DNA of 64,000 nt from Agreia bicolorata (lineage in GTDB: Bacteria; Actinomycetota; Actinomycetes; Actinomycetales; Microbacteriaceae): assembly GCF_000938265.1 (NCBI RefSeq), contig NZ_JYFC01000001.1:682001-746000 (forward strand), in the 5' to 3' direction. Below the pieces are notes generated by a model that was not told the origin of the DNA, did no database searches, and saw nothing but the letters and a program-made list of their open reading frames with translations. Positions 62,398 through 64,000 of the stretch are shown one piece after another (the stretch's first letter is position 1; each line of letters opens with the position of its first letter). Position numbers and translations under genes: made by a program.

Positions 62398-63381
62398 TCA
62401 CCAGCGACCGTGAACAGCCTCACGGAAGTAGCGGTCGTAGATATCGTTGACACCGTCTTCGAAGGCCTCGCCGAGGTAGCCCACAGACCCGGCCGCGGCA
62501 TTCGCTCGGGCCTGAGTCACGTTGCGCGCGCCGGGAATGACCGAGCTGACCCCGGGTCGAGACGCGACCCACGCCAGAGCCGCTGCCGCGGGGGTCGTTC
62601 CGTCGGGAACGAGGGCCGCGAACTCTCGGGCGGCGGCGACGCCGGCCTCGAAATCAACGCCCGAGAAGGTCTCGCCCACGTCGAACGCGCTGCCGTCGCG
62701 GTTGTAGTTGCGGTGGTCGTCGGCCGCGAACACCGTGTCGGCCGTGTATCGGCCGCTGAGCAGGCCGGATGCCAGGGGAACGCGCGCGATAATTCCCACG
62801 CCGGCTTCGATAGCCGCAGGCAGAACCGCATCGTGCGGCTTCAGCCGGAACGCGTTGAGAATGATCTGAACCGTCGCGGTGCCGGGGCGCGCAATGGCGG
62901 CGAGCGCCTCGTCGCAGGTCTCGACGCTGACCCCATAATTGGCGATGGCTCCGTCGTCGATCAGCGTGTCGAGCGCGTCGTATACGGCGTCGGAACTGAA
63001 CACCGAGGTGGGTGGGCAGTGCAACTGCACGAGGTCGAGCGTCTGCACGTTCAGGTTGCGCCTCGACCGATCGGTCCACTCGCGGAACTTCTCGAGGGTG
63101 AAGTTCGCCGGATCCTGCGCCTCGCGTCGACCCATCTTCGTGGCGACGGTGACCTCGCTATCGGGATGGGCCTCGAGGTACTCGCCGATCAGCTGTTCGC
63201 TGCGACCGTCGCCGTAGACATCGGCGGTATCGAAGAAGGTCACGCCCGACTCCACAGCCGCATCGAGAACCGCGTGGGCCTCGGCGGCGCTCACGTCACC
63301 CCAATCCGCCCCGAGCTGCCACGTGCCGAGTCCGATGCTCGATACTGTTCGTCCAGTGCGTCCGAGGGTGCGATAGTCCAT
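62398..63381 (-). CDS. Aldo/keto reductase (YajO/PdxI-like group)
   Basis: A 327-residue reductase of a different subgroup from the other two: MDYRTLGRTGRTVSSIGLG, FFDTADVYGDGRSE (Asp, Tyr), ATKMGR (Lys), VQLHCPP (His) and SSVIPGARNVTQARANA for NADPH. TAGGCT (plus-strand 63388-63393) lies 6 nt before the ATG. Substrate unknown. Confidence 0.92.
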   Translation of the reverse strand: MDYRTLGRTGRTVSSIGLGTWQLGADWGDVSAAEAHAVLDAAVESGVTFFDTADVYGDGRSEQLIGEYLEAHPDSEVTVATKMGRREAQDPANFTLEKFREWTDRSRRNLNVQTLDLVQLHCPPTSVFSSDAVYDALDTLIDDGAIANYGVSVETCDEALAAIARPGTATVQIILNAFRLKPHDAVLPAAIEAGVGIIARVPLASGLLSGRYTADTVFAADDHRNYNRDGSAFDVGETFSGVDFEAGVAAAREFAALVPDGTTPAAAALAWVASRPGVSSVIPGARNVTQARANAAAGSVGYLGEAFEDGVNDIYDRYFREAVHGRW

Positions 63382-63496
63382 GCCTCGAGCCTAGGCGCTC
63401 GACGGGAGGCGCAAACCGTAACGGGGCGATAACGAGAGGGTAACCATCGTGTCTCGCTCACGCTGCTCTCAGTCAACCGTCCCTAGCGTGAGCCTC

Positions 63497-64000
63497 ATGA
63501 AGAGATTTGCGCTCACAGCCGTCGCCACTGTCGCCGCCGTCCTGCTGCTCGCTGGGTGCTCGAGTTCGTCAGGAGCATCCTCTCCAGCCTCGCCCCAGCA
63601 GGAGAAGTCGGCGCCGGGCGCGGCCCAAGACGGCGCTGTGTCGGCGGATGCGCAGGTCGTCACGACGGGCTGGGTCTCGATCAGCGTGAAAGACCCCGGC
63701 AAGGCGAGTGCGTCGGCGGTGGCCGTCGTCGAGAAGCACGGCGGTCGCATCGACAACCGGTCCGAGCAGGCAGGCACGGATTCCCAGTCCGCGAGCGCGC
63801 AACTCACGATCCGAGTTCCTGAAGACGAGGTCACGGCGGCGCTCGACGAGTTGAAGAAACTCGGCACCGTCGATTCCATCTCCATCTCGTCCACAGATGT
63901 CACGGCCCAGACCACTGATCTGGATGCCCGCATCACGGCCATGCAGGGATCTGTCGACCGCCTGCTCGATCTGATGGCCGCCGCCACCGACATCGACGAC
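63497..64000 (+). CDS. DUF4349 lipoprotein, N-terminal part (runs off right edge)
   Basis: 168 codons from ATG 63497: a lipoprotein signal (ALTAVATVAAVLLLAGC, lipobox LAGC), a Ser/Ala-rich linker and the start of a DUF4349 domain (TTGWVSISVKDPGKASASAVAVVEKHGG in pieces, IRVPEDEVTAALDELKKLG, SSTDVTAQTTDLDARI). Such proteins have a downstream coiled coil and C-terminal membrane helix, which lie outside the window. TAGCGT (63484-63489) is 7 nt before the ATG. Function unknown. Confidence 0.87.
   Translation, partial: MKRFALTAVATVAAVLLLAGCSSSSGASSPASPQQEKSAPGAAQDGAVSADAQVVTTGWVSISVKDPGKASASAVAVVEKHGGRIDNRSEQAGTDSQSASAQLTIRVPEDEVTAALDELKKLGTVDSISISSTDVTAQTTDLDARITAMQGSVDRLLDLMAAATDIDD

Overview
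The window is a high-GC, densely packed chromosomal segment of a Gram-positive actinobacterium, most likely a member of the Microbacteriaceae. The evidence is the strong G/C third-position bias, the metG-tatD-rsmA...ispE...ABC-F order, the rsmI/pmt divergent pair, a DUF222/HNH repeat-family gene, actinobacterial intergenic repeats and many leaderless start sites with a TAnnnT -10 box 6-7 nt ahead of the start codon. No rRNA, tRNA, CRISPR array or complete insertion sequence was seen.

Layout. 1-16 kb (mostly minus strand) is a housekeeping block: methionyl-tRNA synthetase, TatD nuclease, RsmA, IspE and the start of an ABC-F ATPase. It is interrupted between rsmA and ispE by a five-gene nucleoside uptake/hydrolysis operon (BMP lipoprotein, ATPase, two permeases, nucleoside hydrolase), and after ispE by an ABC-2 exporter, a hydrolase, apt and an M20 peptidase. 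Imported purine nucleosides would be hydrolysed to base, and Apt could recapture adenine. 16-20 kb holds a GtrA/protein mannosyltransferase/YeiH cluster, a lipoprotein and a methyltransferase. At 20.3-20.7 kb a Gdx/SugE-type guanidinium exporter lies behind a 41-nt guanidine-III (ykkC-III) riboswitch.

21-25.8 kb is a scarred accessory region. It has an XRE regulator/SDR pair whose SDR is frameshifted, a fragment of an MFS gene, a low-GC secreted Cys-rich protein with a two-helix membrane partner, a decayed SDR copy, an unidentified C-terminal gene remnant, and an AraC-type regulator cut by one in-frame TAG. 26-37 kb carries MOSC proteins, an MFS transporter, L-serine dehydratase, a DeoR regulator divergent from galT-galK, a DUF255 thioredoxin-domain protein and a membrane-anchored unknown.

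37-41.7 kb is the most intriguing operon: cysteine-synthase-like PLP enzyme, NtaA/DszA-type flavin monooxygenase, a histidine-ammonia-lyase-family protein whose MIO-forming Ala-Ser-Gly is Ala-Ser-Asp, and an aldo/keto reductase. The combination suggests an uncharacterised pathway. 41.8-51.6 kb holds a patatin/hexapeptide pair, a DUF222/HNH gene flanked by repeats, HrpA, an MFS transporter and PdxH. 51.6-60.1 kb is a catabolic operon (Dpp-type ABC importer, alpha/beta hydrolase, GH1 beta-glucosidase) next to its LacI-type regulator, with a LacI-like operator inside the promoter. The right end has two aldo/keto reductases, a coiled-coil secreted protein with a LAS-peptidase-like tail, and the beginning of a DUF4349 lipoprotein.
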